A stretch of DNA of 64,000 nucleotides from Mesorhizobium qingshengii (GCF_900103325.1 NZ_FMXM01000005.1:372001-436000), one strand, 5' to 3'; numbered from the stretch's first letter, positions 8,770 through 17,942 are shown. Numbers and translations are program-made. Notes: generated by a model not told the origin, from the letters alone.

Positions 8770-9957
8770 ATGACCGCAGCATTTCTCTCCCACATCGACA
8801 GCGAGCTTGCGGGGCTTAAATCGGCTGGCCTCTACAAATCCGAACGGGTGATCACATCGACCCAGTCGGCGCAGATCGAGGTCGGCGGGCAGAAGGTGCT
8901 GAACTTCTGCGCCAACAATTATCTCGGCCTCGCCGACAGCGCCGACTTGCGCGACGCCGCCAAGCAGGCGCTCGACCGCTATGGCTATGGGATGGCGTCG
9001 GTGCGCTTCATCTGCGGCACGCAGGAGGAGCACAAACAGCTCGAGGCGACGATTTCATCCTTCCTCGGCCTGGAAGACACCATCCTCTACGGCTCCTGCT
9101 TCGACGCCAATGGCGGCCTGTTCGAGACGTTGCTGGGGGAGGACGACGCGATCATTTCCGACGCGCTGAACCACGCCTCGATCATCGACGGCGTGCGGCT
9201 GTCGAAGGCCAAACGCTTCCGCTACGCCAACAACGACATGGCCGATCTCGAGGCCCGATTGAAGGAGGCCAGGGATTGCCGCTTCCGGCTGATCGCCACC
9301 GATGGCGTGTTTTCGATGGATGGCATCATCGCCAATCTGAAGGGGGTCTGCGATCTCGCTGACAAGTACGACGCCATGGTGATGGTCGACGACAGCCACG
9401 CGGTCGGCTTCGTTGGCAAGAACGGTCGCGGCTCGGCCGAGCATTGCGGCGTCGAGGGCAGGGTGGACATCATCACCGGCACGCTCGGCAAGGCGCTCGG
9501 CGGCGCATCCGGTGGTTATACCTCGGGTAAAAGCCAAGTGGTCGACTGGTTGCGCCAGCGCTCGAGGCCTTATCTCTTCTCCAACACGCTGATGCCGGCG
9601 ATCGCCGGCGCCTCGATCAAGGTGTTCGAACTGGTCCGCAATGGCGATGCCTTGCGCGAGCGCCTCTATGCCAACGCGGCGCGGTTCAGGTCGCAGATGG
9701 GCAAGCTCGGCTTCACGCTGGCCGGCGCCGACCATCCGATCATCCCGGTGATGCTGGGCGATGCGAGCCTGGCGCAGGAGATGGCGGCTCGCATGCTGAA
9801 GCGCGGCATCTATGTCATCGGCTTTTCCTTCCCGGTGGTGCCGAAGGGGCAGGCACGCATCCGTACCCAGATGTCGGCCGCGCACTCCACCGCCGACATC
9901 GACCGCGCGGTGGAGGCGTTTGCCGCCGTCGGGCGTGAACTCGGGGTGATTTCCTGA
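8770..9957 (+). CDS. kbl: glycine C-acetyltransferase (2-amino-3-ketobutyrate CoA ligase)
   Basis: A 395-residue PLP enzyme, about the same length as E. coli Kbl (398). It cleaves 2-amino-3-ketobutyrate with CoA to glycine and acetyl-CoA, completing threonine degradation started by Tdh. The PLP lysine is K241 in [15 protein letters not shown], and [10 protein letters not shown] carries the cofactor-contacting Asp and His. The start at 8770 (MTAAFLSHI) is chosen because the upstream extension is unlike the family. It is followed after 52 bp by tdh on the same strand, forming the classic kbl-tdh operon. Confidence 0.95.
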   Translation: MTAAFLSHIDSELAGLKSAGLYKSERVITSTQSAQIEVGGQKVLNFCANNYLGLADSADLRDAAKQALDRYGYGMASVRFICGTQEEHKQLEATISSFLGLEDTILYGSCFDANGGLFETLLGEDDAIISDALNHASIIDGVRLSKAKRFRYANNDMADLEARLKEARDCRFRLIATDGVFSMDGIIANLKGVCDLADKYDAMVMVDDSHAVGFVGKNGRGSAEHCGVEGRVDIITGTLGKALGGASGGYTSGKSQVVDWLRQRSRPYLFSNTLMPAIAGASIKVFELVRNGDALRERLYANAARFRSQMGKLGFTLAGADHPIIPVMLGDASLAQEMAARMLKRGIYVIGFSFPVVPKGQARIRTQMSAAHSTADIDRAVEAFAAVGRELGVIS

Positions 9958-9960
9958 AAG

Positions 9961-9990
9961 GCCGAAATCGAAAAGCGATTCCGGATCAAG
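9961..9990. repeat. degenerate palindromic element between kbl and tdh
   Basis: The spacer contains CGAAAAGCGATTCCGGATCA, which resembles the core of palindromic family 1 found elsewhere here but lacks clear outer arms. It probably represents a decayed copy; the similarity is by eye. Confidence 0.35.
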
Positions 9991-10009
9991 AGATTCAAGG
10001 GACAATGAC

Positions 10010-11044
10010 ATGTCGAACATGATGAAGGCGCTGGTGAAGGCCAAGGCCGAACCGGGCATCTGGATGGAACAGGTGCCGGTGCCGGAGATCGGCCCCAATG
10101 ATGTGCTGATCAAGATCAGGAAGACCGCGATCTGCGGCACTGACGTCCACATCTACAATTGGGACCAGTGGGCGCAGAAGACGGTGCCGGTACCGATGGT
10201 CACCGGCCATGAATTCGTCGGCACGGTCGCCGATTTCGGCGCCGCGGTCACTGAGTACAAGGTCGGCCAGCGTGTGTCGGGCGAAGGTCATATCGTCTGC
10301 GGCCACTGCCGCAACTGCCGCGCGGGCAGGGGGCATCTCTGCCGCAACACGCTTGGGGTCGGTGTCAATCGGCCGGGCGCCTTCGGCGAGTATCTGGCGA
10401 TCCCGCAGCACAATGTGGTGCCGATCCCCGACGACGTGCCGGACGAGATCGCCGCGATCTTCGATCCCCTGGGCAATGCGGTCCACACCGCATTGTCCTT
10501 CGATCTGGTCGGCGAGGATGTGCTGGTTACCGGCGCCGGGCCGATCGGCATCATGGGCGCGCTCGTCGCCCAATGCGTGGGTGCGCGAAAGGTGGTGATC
10601 ACCGACATCAACCCGGTGCGGCTTGCGCTGGCGAAGAAGCTCGGCGTCCAGCATGTCGTCGATGCCTCCAAGGAAAGACTGCGCGATGTGATGCCGGCGC
10701 TCGGCATGACCGAGGGTTTTGATGTCGGTCTCGAAATGTCGGGCGCCGCACCCGCCTTCCGCGACATGATCGACACCATGAACAATGGTGGCAAGATCGC
10801 GATCCTCGGCATCGCCCCGACCGGCTTCGAGATCGACTGGAACAAGGTCATCTTCAAGATGCTTCACCTCAAGGGCATCTACGGCCGCGAGATGTTCGAG
10901 ACCTGGTACAAGATGATCGCGCTGGTGCAGGGGCCGCTCGACGTGACCGGCCTGATCACCCACCGCATCGGCATCGACGATTTCCAGATCGGCTTCGATG
11001 CAATGCGCAGCGGCAGTTCGGGCAAGGTGGTGATGGATTGGTGA
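10010..11044 (+). CDS. tdh: L-threonine 3-dehydrogenase
   Basis: A 344-residue zinc-dependent medium-chain dehydrogenase that oxidises L-threonine to 2-amino-3-ketobutyrate with NAD+. The catalytic zinc Cys (C42 in ICGTDVH), the proton-relay GHE segment, and the structural-zinc cluster [15 protein letters not shown] are all present. The NAD site is [10 protein letters not shown]. It aligns along its length with E. coli Tdh, including [15 protein letters not shown]. Family members begin at the equivalent of MKALVKAK, so the ATG at 10022 is an alternative start. It is the second gene of the kbl-tdh operon. Confidence 0.96.
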   Translation: MSNMMKALVKAKAEPGIWMEQVPVPEIGPNDVLIKIRKTAICGTDVHIYNWDQWAQKTVPVPMVTGHEFVGTVADFGAAVTEYKVGQRVSGEGHIVCGHCRNCRAGRGHLCRNTLGVGVNRPGAFGEYLAIPQHNVVPIPDDVPDEIAAIFDPLGNAVHTALSFDLVGEDVLVTGAGPIGIMGALVAQCVGARKVVITDINPVRLALAKKLGVQHVVDASKERLRDVMPALGMTEGFDVGLEMSGAAPAFRDMIDTMNNGGKIAILGIAPTGFEIDWNKVIFKMLHLKGIYGREMFETWYKMIALVQGPLDVTGLITHRIGIDDFQIGFDAMRSGSSGKVVMDW

Positions 11045-11123
11045 GGCAATTGGTCGAATGCAGGGCCGGGGAGAACTCTTCGGCAGCGATCCGTCGCGCC
11101 AACATGCCATTTCTGTTGCCGGC

Positions 11124-11579
11124 TTAACCTTTGCCCAGCGCGCCCTCCAGCGCAGCCAATCCATCGCTGATCGCTGCGCGCTCGCTGGCGCTCAGCTTTG
11201 CCAGCAGTTCCCGCTCGAAGGCCTTCGCCAGCGGCACCATTTCGCGATAGGCGGCAAGCCCGGCCTTGGTCAGTGTCAGATGTTCGACGCGGCGATCGTT
11301 TTCGTCAGTGGTTCGGGTGAGCCAGCGCCGCCGTTCGAGTTCGGCGACGGCGCGTGACACCTTGGTCTTGTGCATGGCCGACTGCTCGCCGAGTGCTGTC
11401 GCGGTCATTGTGCCGCGCTGTCCCAATCCGGAAAGGGTACGCCATTCGGGCCGGGTCAGGCCATGGCGGTCCTTGTAGACCTTCGAGAATTCGCGGCTAA
11501 CCGCGTCGGCAAGACGATAGAGCCGGTAGGGCAGGAAACTCTCGAGTTCGAGGACGTCCATCGGTTCGAATTCCGGCAC
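11124..11579 (-). CDS. MarR-family regulator, divergent from hmgA
   Basis: A 151-residue winged-helix regulator, with a recognition helix around MHKTKVSRAVAELERRRWL and the wing RTTDENDRRVEHLTLT, as in MarR proteins. It is divergent from hmgA, with paired GTTACA repeats between the two starts. It is therefore the likely local repressor of homogentisate breakdown, relieved by a pathway intermediate. That role is inferred from position. An ATG at codon 7 (MDVLELES) is an alternative start. Confidence 0.85.
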   Translation of the reverse strand: MPEFEPMDVLELESFLPYRLYRLADAVSREFSKVYKDRHGLTRPEWRTLSGLGQRGTMTATALGEQSAMHKTKVSRAVAELERRRWLTRTTDENDRRVEHLTLTKAGLAAYREMVPLAKAFERELLAKLSASERAAISDGLAALEGALGKG

Positions 11580-11594
11580 ATCGCAAGATTGATA

Positions 11595-11615
11595 GTTACA
11601 TTTTCAATGGTTACA
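11595..11615. promoter_or_regulatory. paired GTTACA repeats, candidate operator for the MarR regulator and hmgA
   Basis: GTTACA at 11595-11600 and again at 11610-11615, a 15-bp period, lie in an AT-rich stretch between the divergent MarR and hmgA genes. The spacing places both copies on one face of the helix with about 1.5 turns between them. Confidence 0.5.
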
Positions 11616-11682
11616 AATGAAACCAGTTTGGTCAATCCATCAGGACGCGCCGCGTCTTCCTGGATGCGCAAGGGAGGAAGCG

Positions 11683-12996
11683 ATGGCCTTTTCCTATATG
11701 CCGGGCTTCGGCAACGACTTCGAAACCGAAATGCTGCCCGGCTCGCTGCCACAGGGGCGGAACTCTCCGCAGCGGCCGGCCTACGGCCTCTATGCCGAAC
11801 AGCTCTCGGGCTCGCCCTTCACTGCCCCGCGCGGCACCAATGAGCGCTCCTGGCTCTATCGCATCCGGCCGAGCGTCAAGCACACCGGCCGTTTCAAGGT
11901 GGCGAGCTACTCCCTGTGGAAGAGCGCGCCCAATGTCGGCGATCATGAACTGGCGCTCGGCCAGTATCGCTGGAATCCGGTGCCGATGCCTGAGGAACCG
12001 ACGGACTTCATCGCCGGCATGCGCAGCATAACCACGGCCGGCGACGTGCTCGGCCAGACCGGCATGGCGGCACACGTCTATGTCGCCAACCGCTCGATGG
12101 TCGACGACCATTTCTTCAACGCCGACGGCGAATTGCTGGTCGTGCCGCAGGTCGGCGCCTTGCGCTTTGTCACCGAGATGGGTGTCATTGAACTGAGACC
12201 AGGCGAGATCGCCGTGCTGCCGCGTGGCCTCGTCTTCAAGGTGGAACTGGTCGATGCCGAAGTGCGCGGCTATGTCTGCGAGAATTACGGCGCCAAGCTG
12301 ACGCTGCCCGATCGAGGCCCGATCGGCGCCAATTGCCTGGCCAATCCGCGCGATTTCAAGACGCCTTGCGCCTGGTTCGAGGAGAAGGAAACGCCGTGCC
12401 GGCTGACTGTGAAATGGTGCGGCAATTTCCATGTCACCGAGATAGGCCATTCGCCGCTCGACGTTGTCGCCTGGCACGGCAACTACGCGCCCTACAAATA
12501 CGATCTGGCGACCTTTTCGCCGGTCGGCGCCCTGCTTTTCGACCATCCCGATCCGTCGATCTTCACGGTGCTGACCGCGCCGAGCGGCGAGGAGGGCACC
12601 GCCAACATCGACTTCGTCATCTTTCCGCCGCGTTGGCTGGTGGCCGAAGACACGTTCCGGCCGCCCTGGTATCACCGCAACATCATGAGCGAGTTCATGG
12701 GCCTGATCCATGGCCAGTACGATGCCAAGGAAGAAGGCTTCGTTCCTGGCGGCATCAGCCTGCACAATCTGATGCTGGCCCATGGGCCGGATGCGCCTGG
12801 CTTTGAAAAGGCCTCGCGCGCGGACCTGAAACCCGTCAAGCTCGACAACACCATGGCTTTCATGTTCGAGACCCGATTCCCGCAGATGCTGACCCGCTAC
12901 GGTGCCGAACTCGAAACCCGGCAGGACAATTACATCGACTGCTGGGCAAACCTGAAGAAGCGCTTCAACGGTACGCCCGAGGGCGACTGGTCTTGA
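11683..12996 (+). CDS. hmgA: homogentisate 1,2-dioxygenase
   Basis: A 437-residue enzyme of the usual length. It opens the ring of homogentisate with O2 to give maleylacetoacetate. The Fe(II) ligands are visible as the His and Glu of [12 protein letters not shown] and a second His in [10 protein letters not shown]. The N-terminal signature [11 protein letters not shown], a family hallmark, fixes the start at the ATG at 11683, preceded by a strong GGGAGGAAG ribosome site. It heads a same-strand set continuing through a hydrolase, fahA, a small membrane protein and a DinB-fold protein towards the convergent hppD. Confidence 0.96.
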   Translation: MAFSYMPGFGNDFETEMLPGSLPQGRNSPQRPAYGLYAEQLSGSPFTAPRGTNERSWLYRIRPSVKHTGRFKVASYSLWKSAPNVGDHELALGQYRWNPVPMPEEPTDFIAGMRSITTAGDVLGQTGMAAHVYVANRSMVDDHFFNADGELLVVPQVGALRFVTEMGVIELRPGEIAVLPRGLVFKVELVDAEVRGYVCENYGAKLTLPDRGPIGANCLANPRDFKTPCAWFEEKETPCRLTVKWCGNFHVTEIGHSPLDVVAWHGNYAPYKYDLATFSPVGALLFDHPDPSIFTVLTAPSGEEGTANIDFVIFPPRWLVAEDTFRPPWYHRNIMSEFMGLIHGQYDAKEEGFVPGGISLHNLMLAHGPDAPGFEKASRADLKPVKLDNTMAFMFETRFPQMLTRYGAELETRQDNYIDCWANLKKRFNGTPEGDWS

Positions 12997-13007
12997 GCGG
13001 TGAGCCA

Positions 13008-13862
13008 ATGCCGGATCGGCTGGTGCTGCTGGGCTCGAAGGGCGGTCCGGCGCTGCGGCCCGGCGGACCATGGCCGAGTTCCTCGCTGCTGCGGATCGGC
13101 GGCCGCAAAATCGTCGTCGACTGCGGGCTTGGCGTGACGCGCGGCCTCGTCGACACTGGCATCAGCCTGAAGGCGCTCGATCTGATCTTCATCACCCACC
13201 TGCATTCCGATCATGTGCTGGAACTGGGGCCTTTGCTTCACACCGCCTGGACGGCGGGTCTGGCCACGCCAGTCGGCGTGTTCGGCCCGCCCGGCACGGG
13301 CCACTATTGGCAGCGCTTTTGTCAGGCGATGGAATTCGACATCGAGATCCGCATTGTCGATGAGGGCCGGCCGGATATCCGCGAGTTGGTTTCGATCGTC
13401 GAACTCGGCGAAGGCCAGGTGGTCGAGCAGCGCGGCCTGGAGGTTTCGGCGCTGCGCGTCGACCATCCGCCGGTGACCGACTGTTTTGCGCTGCGCTTTG
13501 AGCATGGCGGGAAAAGCGTGGTGTTTTCCGCAGATACAGCCTGCTTTCCGCCACTCGCCGATTTTGCTGAAGGTGCTGACATTCTGGTCCATGAAGCCAT
13601 GCTGGAGGAAGGCATCGAGCGGCTGGTGGCCAGAACCGGCAATGGCGCGCGCCTGAAGGAACATCTGCTCGCCAGCCACAGCTTTGCCCAGGAGGCTGGA
13701 CGCATCGCCAGTGAAGCTGGTGTGAGGAGGCTGGTGCTCAATCACCTCATACCGGCCGACGATCCAGAGATCGGCGAAGCCGACTGGATTGCCGCTGTCA
13801 GGAAAACATGGGCCGGCGACTTGACGATCGCCAGTGACGGCCTTGTTGTGGAACTCGCATGA
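13008..13862 (+). CDS. metallo-beta-lactamase-fold hydrolase
   Basis: A 284-residue protein of the metallo-beta-lactamase/RNase Z-like fold. THLHSDH (about residues 64-70) is the HxHxDH metal motif, with further metal-site candidates in RVDHPP and FSADTACF and a C-terminal LNHLIP. It lies between hmgA and fahA, so a role connected with tyrosine breakdown is plausible, for instance hydrolysis of a thioester or lactone side product. No substrate can be read from the sequence. The ATG at 13008 has GGTGAG before it; a TTG at 12993 overlapping the hmgA stop (TTGA) is the alternative. Its TGA stop is contributed by the left arm of a palindromic repeat. Confidence 0.8.
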   Translation: MPDRLVLLGSKGGPALRPGGPWPSSSLLRIGGRKIVVDCGLGVTRGLVDTGISLKALDLIFITHLHSDHVLELGPLLHTAWTAGLATPVGVFGPPGTGHYWQRFCQAMEFDIEIRIVDEGRPDIRELVSIVELGEGQVVEQRGLEVSALRVDHPPVTDCFALRFEHGGKSVVFSADTACFPPLADFAEGADILVHEAMLEEGIERLVARTGNGARLKEHLLASHSFAQEAGRIASEAGVRRLVLNHLIPADDPEIGEADWIAAVRKTWAGDLTIASDGLVVELA

Positions 13863-13900
13863 TCCCTGAAAGTGGGAACCGGTTTTCGGAAAGATCATGC
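13857..13900. repeat. palindromic intergenic element, family 1
   Basis: GCATGATC at 13857-13864 pairs perfectly with GATCATGC at 13893-13900, and the core CTGAAAGTGGGAACCGGTTTTCGG matches the copies near 49,360. The TGA of the left arm is the stop codon of the preceding hydrolase gene. Confidence 0.75.
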
Positions 13901-13952
13901 GTGAAGCAAAAATCCAAAGCGGCGCCAAAGCCGTATCAGGAGAGGAAACCGC

Positions 13953-14966
13953 ATGAAGCTTGCCACCTTGAAGGACGGGACGCGCGACGGAAAACTCGTC
14001 GTCGTCTCGCGCGACCTGACGCAGTACACCGATGCCTCGTTCCTGGCGCGCACGCTGCAGGCGGCGCTCGACGACTGGCGCCGCATCGCGCCGCACCTCG
14101 CGACACTAGCGGAATCGCTGGAAACCAATGCGGTGCCGTCAGCCCGCTTTCACGAACATGACGCGCATTCGCCGCTGCCGCGCGCCTATCAATGGGCCGA
14201 TGGCTCCGCCTACGTGAACCATGTCGAGCTGGTGCGGAAGGCACGCGGCGCCGAGATGCCGGCAAGTTTCTGGACCGATCCACTGATCTACCAGGGCGGT
14301 TCCGACGGTTTCGTTCCGCCGCGCGACCCGATCCGCATGGCCGACGAAGCCTTCGGCATCGACATGGAGGCGGAAGTCGCCGTTGTTGTCGACGACGTGC
14401 CGATGGGCGCAAGCCTCGATGAAGCGCGCGCCGCGATCCGGCTGGTCATGCTGGTCAATGATGTGACGCTGCGCGCGCTCACCGGGCCGGAACTGGCCAA
14501 GGGATTCGGCTTCTTTCAATCAAAGCCGTCCTCGGCCTTCTCTCCGGTCGCGGTGACGCCGGACGAACTGGGTGACGCCTGGGATGGCGGCAAGGTGAGC
14601 TTGCCGCTGCTCGCCGATCTCAACGGCAAGCCGTTCGGCCGGGCCAATGCCGGTATCGATATGACCTTCGATTTTCCGGCATTGATCGTTCACGCCGCCA
14701 GGACAAGACCATTGACCGCCGGCACCATCATCGGCTCTGGCACCGTGTCCAACAAACTCGACGGCGGGCCGGGCAAGCCGGTGTCGGCGGGCGGCGCCGG
14801 CTATTCCTGCATCGCCGAGCTGCGTATGATCGAGACCATAGAGAGCGGCGAACCGAGAACGCCATTCCTGCGCTTCGGCGACACGGTCCGCATCGAGATG
14901 AAGGACAAGGCCGGGCACTCTATCTTCGGCGCCATCGAGCAGAAGGTCGAGAAATACGAGGGGTAG
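13953..14966 (+). CDS. fahA: fumarylacetoacetase (fumarylacetoacetate hydrolase family)
   Basis: A 337-residue FAH-family enzyme, the short bacterial form. It cleaves fumarylacetoacetate to fumarate and acetoacetate, the last step of tyrosine breakdown. Metal-site acidic residues appear in the DMEAEVAVVV segment, and FGFFQSKPSSAFSP and GSGTVSNKLDGGPGKPV are typical of the rhizobial fumarylacetoacetase group. The start MKLATLKDGTRDGKL also matches that group from memory. It lies with hmgA and hppD, which supports this substrate over the many other FAH-domain functions. Confidence 0.88.
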   Translation: MKLATLKDGTRDGKLVVVSRDLTQYTDASFLARTLQAALDDWRRIAPHLATLAESLETNAVPSARFHEHDAHSPLPRAYQWADGSAYVNHVELVRKARGAEMPASFWTDPLIYQGGSDGFVPPRDPIRMADEAFGIDMEAEVAVVVDDVPMGASLDEARAAIRLVMLVNDVTLRALTGPELAKGFGFFQSKPSSAFSPVAVTPDELGDAWDGGKVSLPLLADLNGKPFGRANAGIDMTFDFPALIVHAARTRPLTAGTIIGSGTVSNKLDGGPGKPVSAGGAGYSCIAELRMIETIESGEPRTPFLRFGDTVRIEMKDKAGHSIFGAIEQKVEKYEG

Positions 14967-14981
14967 GGGCGGAGTAATGGA

Positions 14982-15275
14982 ATGAAGGGCGAGGCATTCT
15001 ATCTTCTGTGCGGCGTCTGGGCGATCGCCATCCTGGTCGTCTTCATCCTTGCGATCCGGCTGAGCTATCGCATCGAGTCACGCTCGCCGGACCTGACCAA
15101 CCGCGGCGGCTTTCCCCGCAAGGCGATGTTGTTCCACACCATCACAAACATGAAAGTCTCGCGGGACGAGCAAACGCAAGCCATGCGGCGGCGCATGAAT
15201 GGGCTGCTGCTGATCGATCTCGCAGGATTTGCACTTCTATGGGCGGGTTTGTATTTGGCTCGCTCGACGGGGTAA
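14982..15275 (+). CDS. small two-helix membrane protein
   Basis: A 97-residue protein with one hydrophobic helix at about residues 5-25 and another near the C-terminus (about 74-93), separated by a polar, basic middle. It starts 15 bases after fahA and ends 4 bases before the DinB-fold gene, so it is clearly part of the same transcript. I do not recognise the family, and nothing in the sequence indicates a catalytic role. Confidence 0.6.
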   Translation: MKGEAFYLLCGVWAIAILVVFILAIRLSYRIESRSPDLTNRGGFPRKAMLFHTITNMKVSRDEQTQAMRRRMNGLLLIDLAGFALLWAGLYLARSTG

Positions 15276-15279
15276 AATC

Positions 15280-15822
15280 ATGAACCTGCTCGATCATCTG
15301 CGTCGCATGGCCGGCAACAATCTCTGGTCGAACGACCGGCTCTATCGCGCTGTTCTGTCACTGCAACCCGGTGAGTTCGAAGCCGATCGCACCAGCTTTT
15401 TCCCGTCGATCAAGGCGACGCTCAACCACATCCTTGCGGTCGATCTTCTGTATCTCGATTTTCTGGAAGAGGGCGGTGTCGGCGCTTCCGCCTACGATGA
15501 TTTCGTGCACTTCGACGCGGCGCAGGAACTCTATGCCGCCCAGCTTGCCGCTGACCGGCGGCTGATCGCTTTTTGCGATCGGCTCTCGGCAACCGATCTC
15601 GACCGCCGCGTCGTCACCGACCGGCGCGAGGACGGCATGATCCCCGAGCGCATCGGCGACATCCTCGCGCATGTCTTCCTGCACGACATCCATCACCGCG
15701 GCCAGGTGCACGCGATGCTGTCCGGCACGTCGGTCAAGCCGCCGCAGCTCGACGAGTTCCTGCTCGACTACGATCTAAAGCTGAGAGCGAAAGAGGTCGA
15801 GCGGCTGGGGCTCGAGATCTGA
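15280..15822 (+). CDS. DinB-fold protein
   Basis: A 180-residue four-helix-bundle protein of the DinB family. The metal-binding His residues expected in this fold are visible: one in the TLNHILAVDLLYLD helix and two in HVFLHDIHHRGQVHAML near the C-terminus. The ATG at 15280 follows the upstream stop by 4 bases. DinB-fold members include thiol-dependent transferases and isomerases, such as mycothiol-dependent maleylpyruvate isomerase. Its placement between fahA and hppD, with no maleylacetoacetate isomerase gene in the window, makes an isomerase role worth testing, but that is inference. Its alternative is a generic stress-induced DinB protein. Confidence 0.85.
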   Translation: MNLLDHLRRMAGNNLWSNDRLYRAVLSLQPGEFEADRTSFFPSIKATLNHILAVDLLYLDFLEEGGVGASAYDDFVHFDAAQELYAAQLAADRRLIAFCDRLSATDLDRRVVTDRREDGMIPERIGDILAHVFLHDIHHRGQVHAMLSGTSVKPPQLDEFLLDYDLKLRAKEVERLGLEI

Positions 15823-15826
15823 TTTC

Positions 15827-15855
15827 GCGCATGATCCCAACCAGGGAGCATGCGC
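15827..15855. terminator. hairpin between convergent DinB-fold and hppD genes
   Basis: GCGCATGATCCC (15827-15838) pairs with GGGAGCATGCGC (15844-15855) at 11 of 12 positions around a 5-base loop. There is no run of T, so it may act as a bidirectional transcription barrier or be a shortened copy of palindromic family 1, whose left arm also reads GCATGATCCC. Confidence 0.5.
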
Positions 15856-15877
15856 AATCCGCTCGACCTGAAATCTG

Positions 15878-16987
15878 TTACGCCGCCTGGACCTTGATCA
15901 CGCCGCGCTTGATCTGGTCCTGCTCGATCGATTCGAACAGCGCGCGGAAATTGCCCTCGCCAAAGCCTTCGTCGCCCTTGCGCTGGATGAACTCGAAGAA
16001 GATCGGGCCAATCACGGTCTTGGAGAAGATCTGCAGCAGGATCTTGGTCATGCCACCGTCGACCACGCCTTCGCCGTCGATCAGGATGCCGTGCTTCTTC
16101 ATCCGCTCTATCGGCTCGTCATGGCCGTTCACCCTGGCATAGGACATGTCGTAATAGGTTTCCGGCGGTCCGGGCATGAACTTCAGCCCGTTGGCGGCTA
16201 GCTTGTCGGTGGCCTCGTAGATCTCATCCGTGCCAACGGCTATGTGCTGGATGCCTTCGCCATTGTACTTCTTCAGATACTCGGCGATCTGGCTGGTCTC
16301 GTCCTTGGATTCGTTGAGCGGAATGCGGATCTTGCCGCAGGGCGAGGTGATGGCACGGCTGACCAGTCCGGTGATCTTGCCATCGATGTCGAAAAAATGG
16401 ATCTGCTTGAAGCCGAACAAATTGCGGTAGAAATCCCACCATTTGTCCATCTGGCCGCGATAGACATTGTGGGTGAGGTGGTCGAGGTAGTAGAAGCCGA
16501 CGCCTTGCGGCCACGGGTCGCGCGCACCCAGCCATTCGAACTCGGCGTCATAGGCCGAGCCCTTCTTGCCATAAGTCTCGATGAAATAGAGCAGCGAGCC
16601 GCCGATGCCGACAATTGCCGGCACATCGAGAGCCTTGTCGCTGCCTTCGTAGGGCGTGGCACCCTTGGCAACGGCGTGATCGAAAGCATGCTTGGCATCG
16701 ACCACCCGCCAAGCCATCGAGGCGGCGCATGGTCCGTGCTTGTCGGCAAACTTCATCGCATGTGAGCCGGGCTCGGCATTGACGACATAGTTGATGTCGC
16801 CCTGGCGCCAGACGGTGATGTTCTTCGTGCGGTGCTTCGCCACCGCCACATAGCCCATGCGGGTGAACAGCTCGGCCAGCTTCTCTGGTTCAGGATGCGC
16901 GAATTCGACGAATTCGAAGCCATCGGTGCCGGCCGGGTTGTCCTTGCTGATCTTGGCGGGCGGGGCGTCGTGCGGAAAAGGACCCAT
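15878..16987 (-). CDS. hppD: 4-hydroxyphenylpyruvate dioxygenase
   Basis: A 369-residue vicinal-oxygen-chelate enzyme with two tandem domains. It converts 4-hydroxyphenylpyruvate to homogentisate with O2, feeding HmgA. The Fe(II) ligands of the C-terminal domain are His in DHLTHNVYRG, His in GIQHIAVG, and Glu in IFFEFIQRKGDEGFGEGNF. I chose the ATG at 16987 (MGPFPHDA) because a strong GGAGG lies just before it; a longer frame exists. It is convergent with the hmgA-side genes and divergent from an Lrp/AsnC regulator. Confidence 0.95.
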   Translation of the reverse strand: MGPFPHDAPPAKISKDNPAGTDGFEFVEFAHPEPEKLAELFTRMGYVAVAKHRTKNITVWRQGDINYVVNAEPGSHAMKFADKHGPCAASMAWRVVDAKHAFDHAVAKGATPYEGSDKALDVPAIVGIGGSLLYFIETYGKKGSAYDAEFEWLGARDPWPQGVGFYYLDHLTHNVYRGQMDKWWDFYRNLFGFKQIHFFDIDGKITGLVSRAITSPCGKIRIPLNESKDETSQIAEYLKKYNGEGIQHIAVGTDEIYEATDKLAANGLKFMPGPPETYYDMSYARVNGHDEPIERMKKHGILIDGEGVVDGGMTKILLQIFSKTVIGPIFFEFIQRKGDEGFGEGNFRALFESIEQDQIKRGVIKVQAA

Positions 16988-17064
16988 GATATTCCTCCGG
17001 AAGCTGGCTTGGCCTGAAACGGCCATTTAACGCCATGATACCGCGGACGGGTTGCATGGTGCTT

Positions 17065-17076
17065 GCATTCAAATGC
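17065..17076. promoter_or_regulatory. short inverted repeat between hppD and the Lrp-type regulator
   Basis: GCATTCAAATGC has 5-bp inverted arms (GCATT/AATGC) and lies about 80 bp upstream of hppD and 50 bp upstream of the divergent Lrp gene. Lrp/AsnC proteins bind degenerate palindromes of this type, so it is a candidate site; the motif is short. Confidence 0.35.
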
Positions 17077-17125
17077 TTGAAATGATCATCTCGTGCGCGA
17101 AGTGTGCATGATGTGAGGAAAAACC

Positions 17126-17593
17126 ATGGATGAGGCGCGCATTGATCAGTTTGATCGCAAGATAATGGCGCTCTTGCAGGGCGACGCGCGATTGACCAAC
17201 AACGATCTATCGGAGCGGGTGAACCTGTCGGCGTCGCAATGCTCGCGCCGCCGCCAGCGGCTGGAGGAAGACGGCTATATCAAGGGCTATCGCGCTGTGC
17301 TCGACCGCGACAAGCTAGGCTTCTCGCTGGTCAACGTCATCTCGGTGACATTGGCCACCCACAACCGCGACAACGCGCGGCGCTTCGGCGAATTGGTAGC
17401 GCGGCTGCCGGAGGTGCAGGAGGCGCACGCGCTGACCGGCGAGATGGATTACATCCTGAAAGTCGTGACCCCTGACCTGAAGTCGCTGTCGGAATTCGTC
17501 AACGGCGTGCTGTTGCCGCATGAATCCGTGCAGCATGTAAAGACCGCGATCGTGCTCGAAACGCTGAAGGAAACCGGCGCCTTGCCGATTTGA
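17126..17593 (+). CDS. Lrp/AsnC-family transcriptional regulator
   Basis: A 155-residue protein with an N-terminal helix-turn-helix (LTNNDLSERVNLSASQCSRRRQRLEEDGYI) and a C-terminal RAM ligand-binding/oligomer domain (about 70-150, including EVQEAHALTGEMDYILKV). A good AGGAAAAACC leader precedes the ATG. It is divergent from hppD and is probably its activator in response to an aromatic amino acid, as for other Lrp-type regulators next to hpd genes. The ligand is not visible in the sequence. Confidence 0.88.
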   Translation: MDEARIDQFDRKIMALLQGDARLTNNDLSERVNLSASQCSRRRQRLEEDGYIKGYRAVLDRDKLGFSLVNVISVTLATHNRDNARRFGELVARLPEVQEAHALTGEMDYILKVVTPDLKSLSEFVNGVLLPHESVQHVKTAIVLETLKETGALPI

Positions 17594-17603
17594 CCTTAGG
17601 CCG

Positions 17604-17942
17604 TCACCCCTTCGACTGCTGGATCAGCCCGTAGAGGTTGGTGCAGCGTGCCCCGGAGCGACAATAGGCGAAGACCGGGCCGTCGAGTTCATCGAGCGCC
17701 TCGGCCTGATCCTCGACATTCTCGGCCGTGATCTGGCCGCTGATCACGGGGATATAGCGGAAGGCGAGACCGGCGGCTTCCACCGCCGCCTTGACGGTAT
17801 CGGCTGAAGGTTGGCCTGGCTGCTCGTCATCCGGCCGGTTGCAGATGACGCTCTTGAAGCCGGCTTCCTTGATGGCGACGACGTCTTCGGGCTGGATCTG
17901 GCCCGAGACCGAATAGTCCTCGCTGATCTCACGATATTCCAT
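17604..17942 (-). CDS. DUF442/TIGR01244-family sulfurtransferase or phosphatase-like protein
   Basis: A 112-residue protein of the dual-specificity-phosphatase fold family found fused to, or beside, persulfide dioxygenases. The catalytic loop FAYCRSGARCTNL contains the Cys and Arg of the CxxxxxR signature. I start at the ATG at 17942 (MEYREISEDY), where family similarity begins. It is the third gene after two YeeE/YedE-type genes on the same strand. In related bacteria this trio belongs to a sulfide or persulfide detoxification operon together with a metallo-hydrolase and the repressor BigR, neither of which is present here. Confidence 0.8.
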   Translation of the reverse strand: MEYREISEDYSVSGQIQPEDVVAIKEAGFKSVICNRPDDEQPGQPSADTVKAAVEAAGLAFRYIPVISGQITAENVEDQAEALDELDGPVFAYCRSGARCTNLYGLIQQSKG

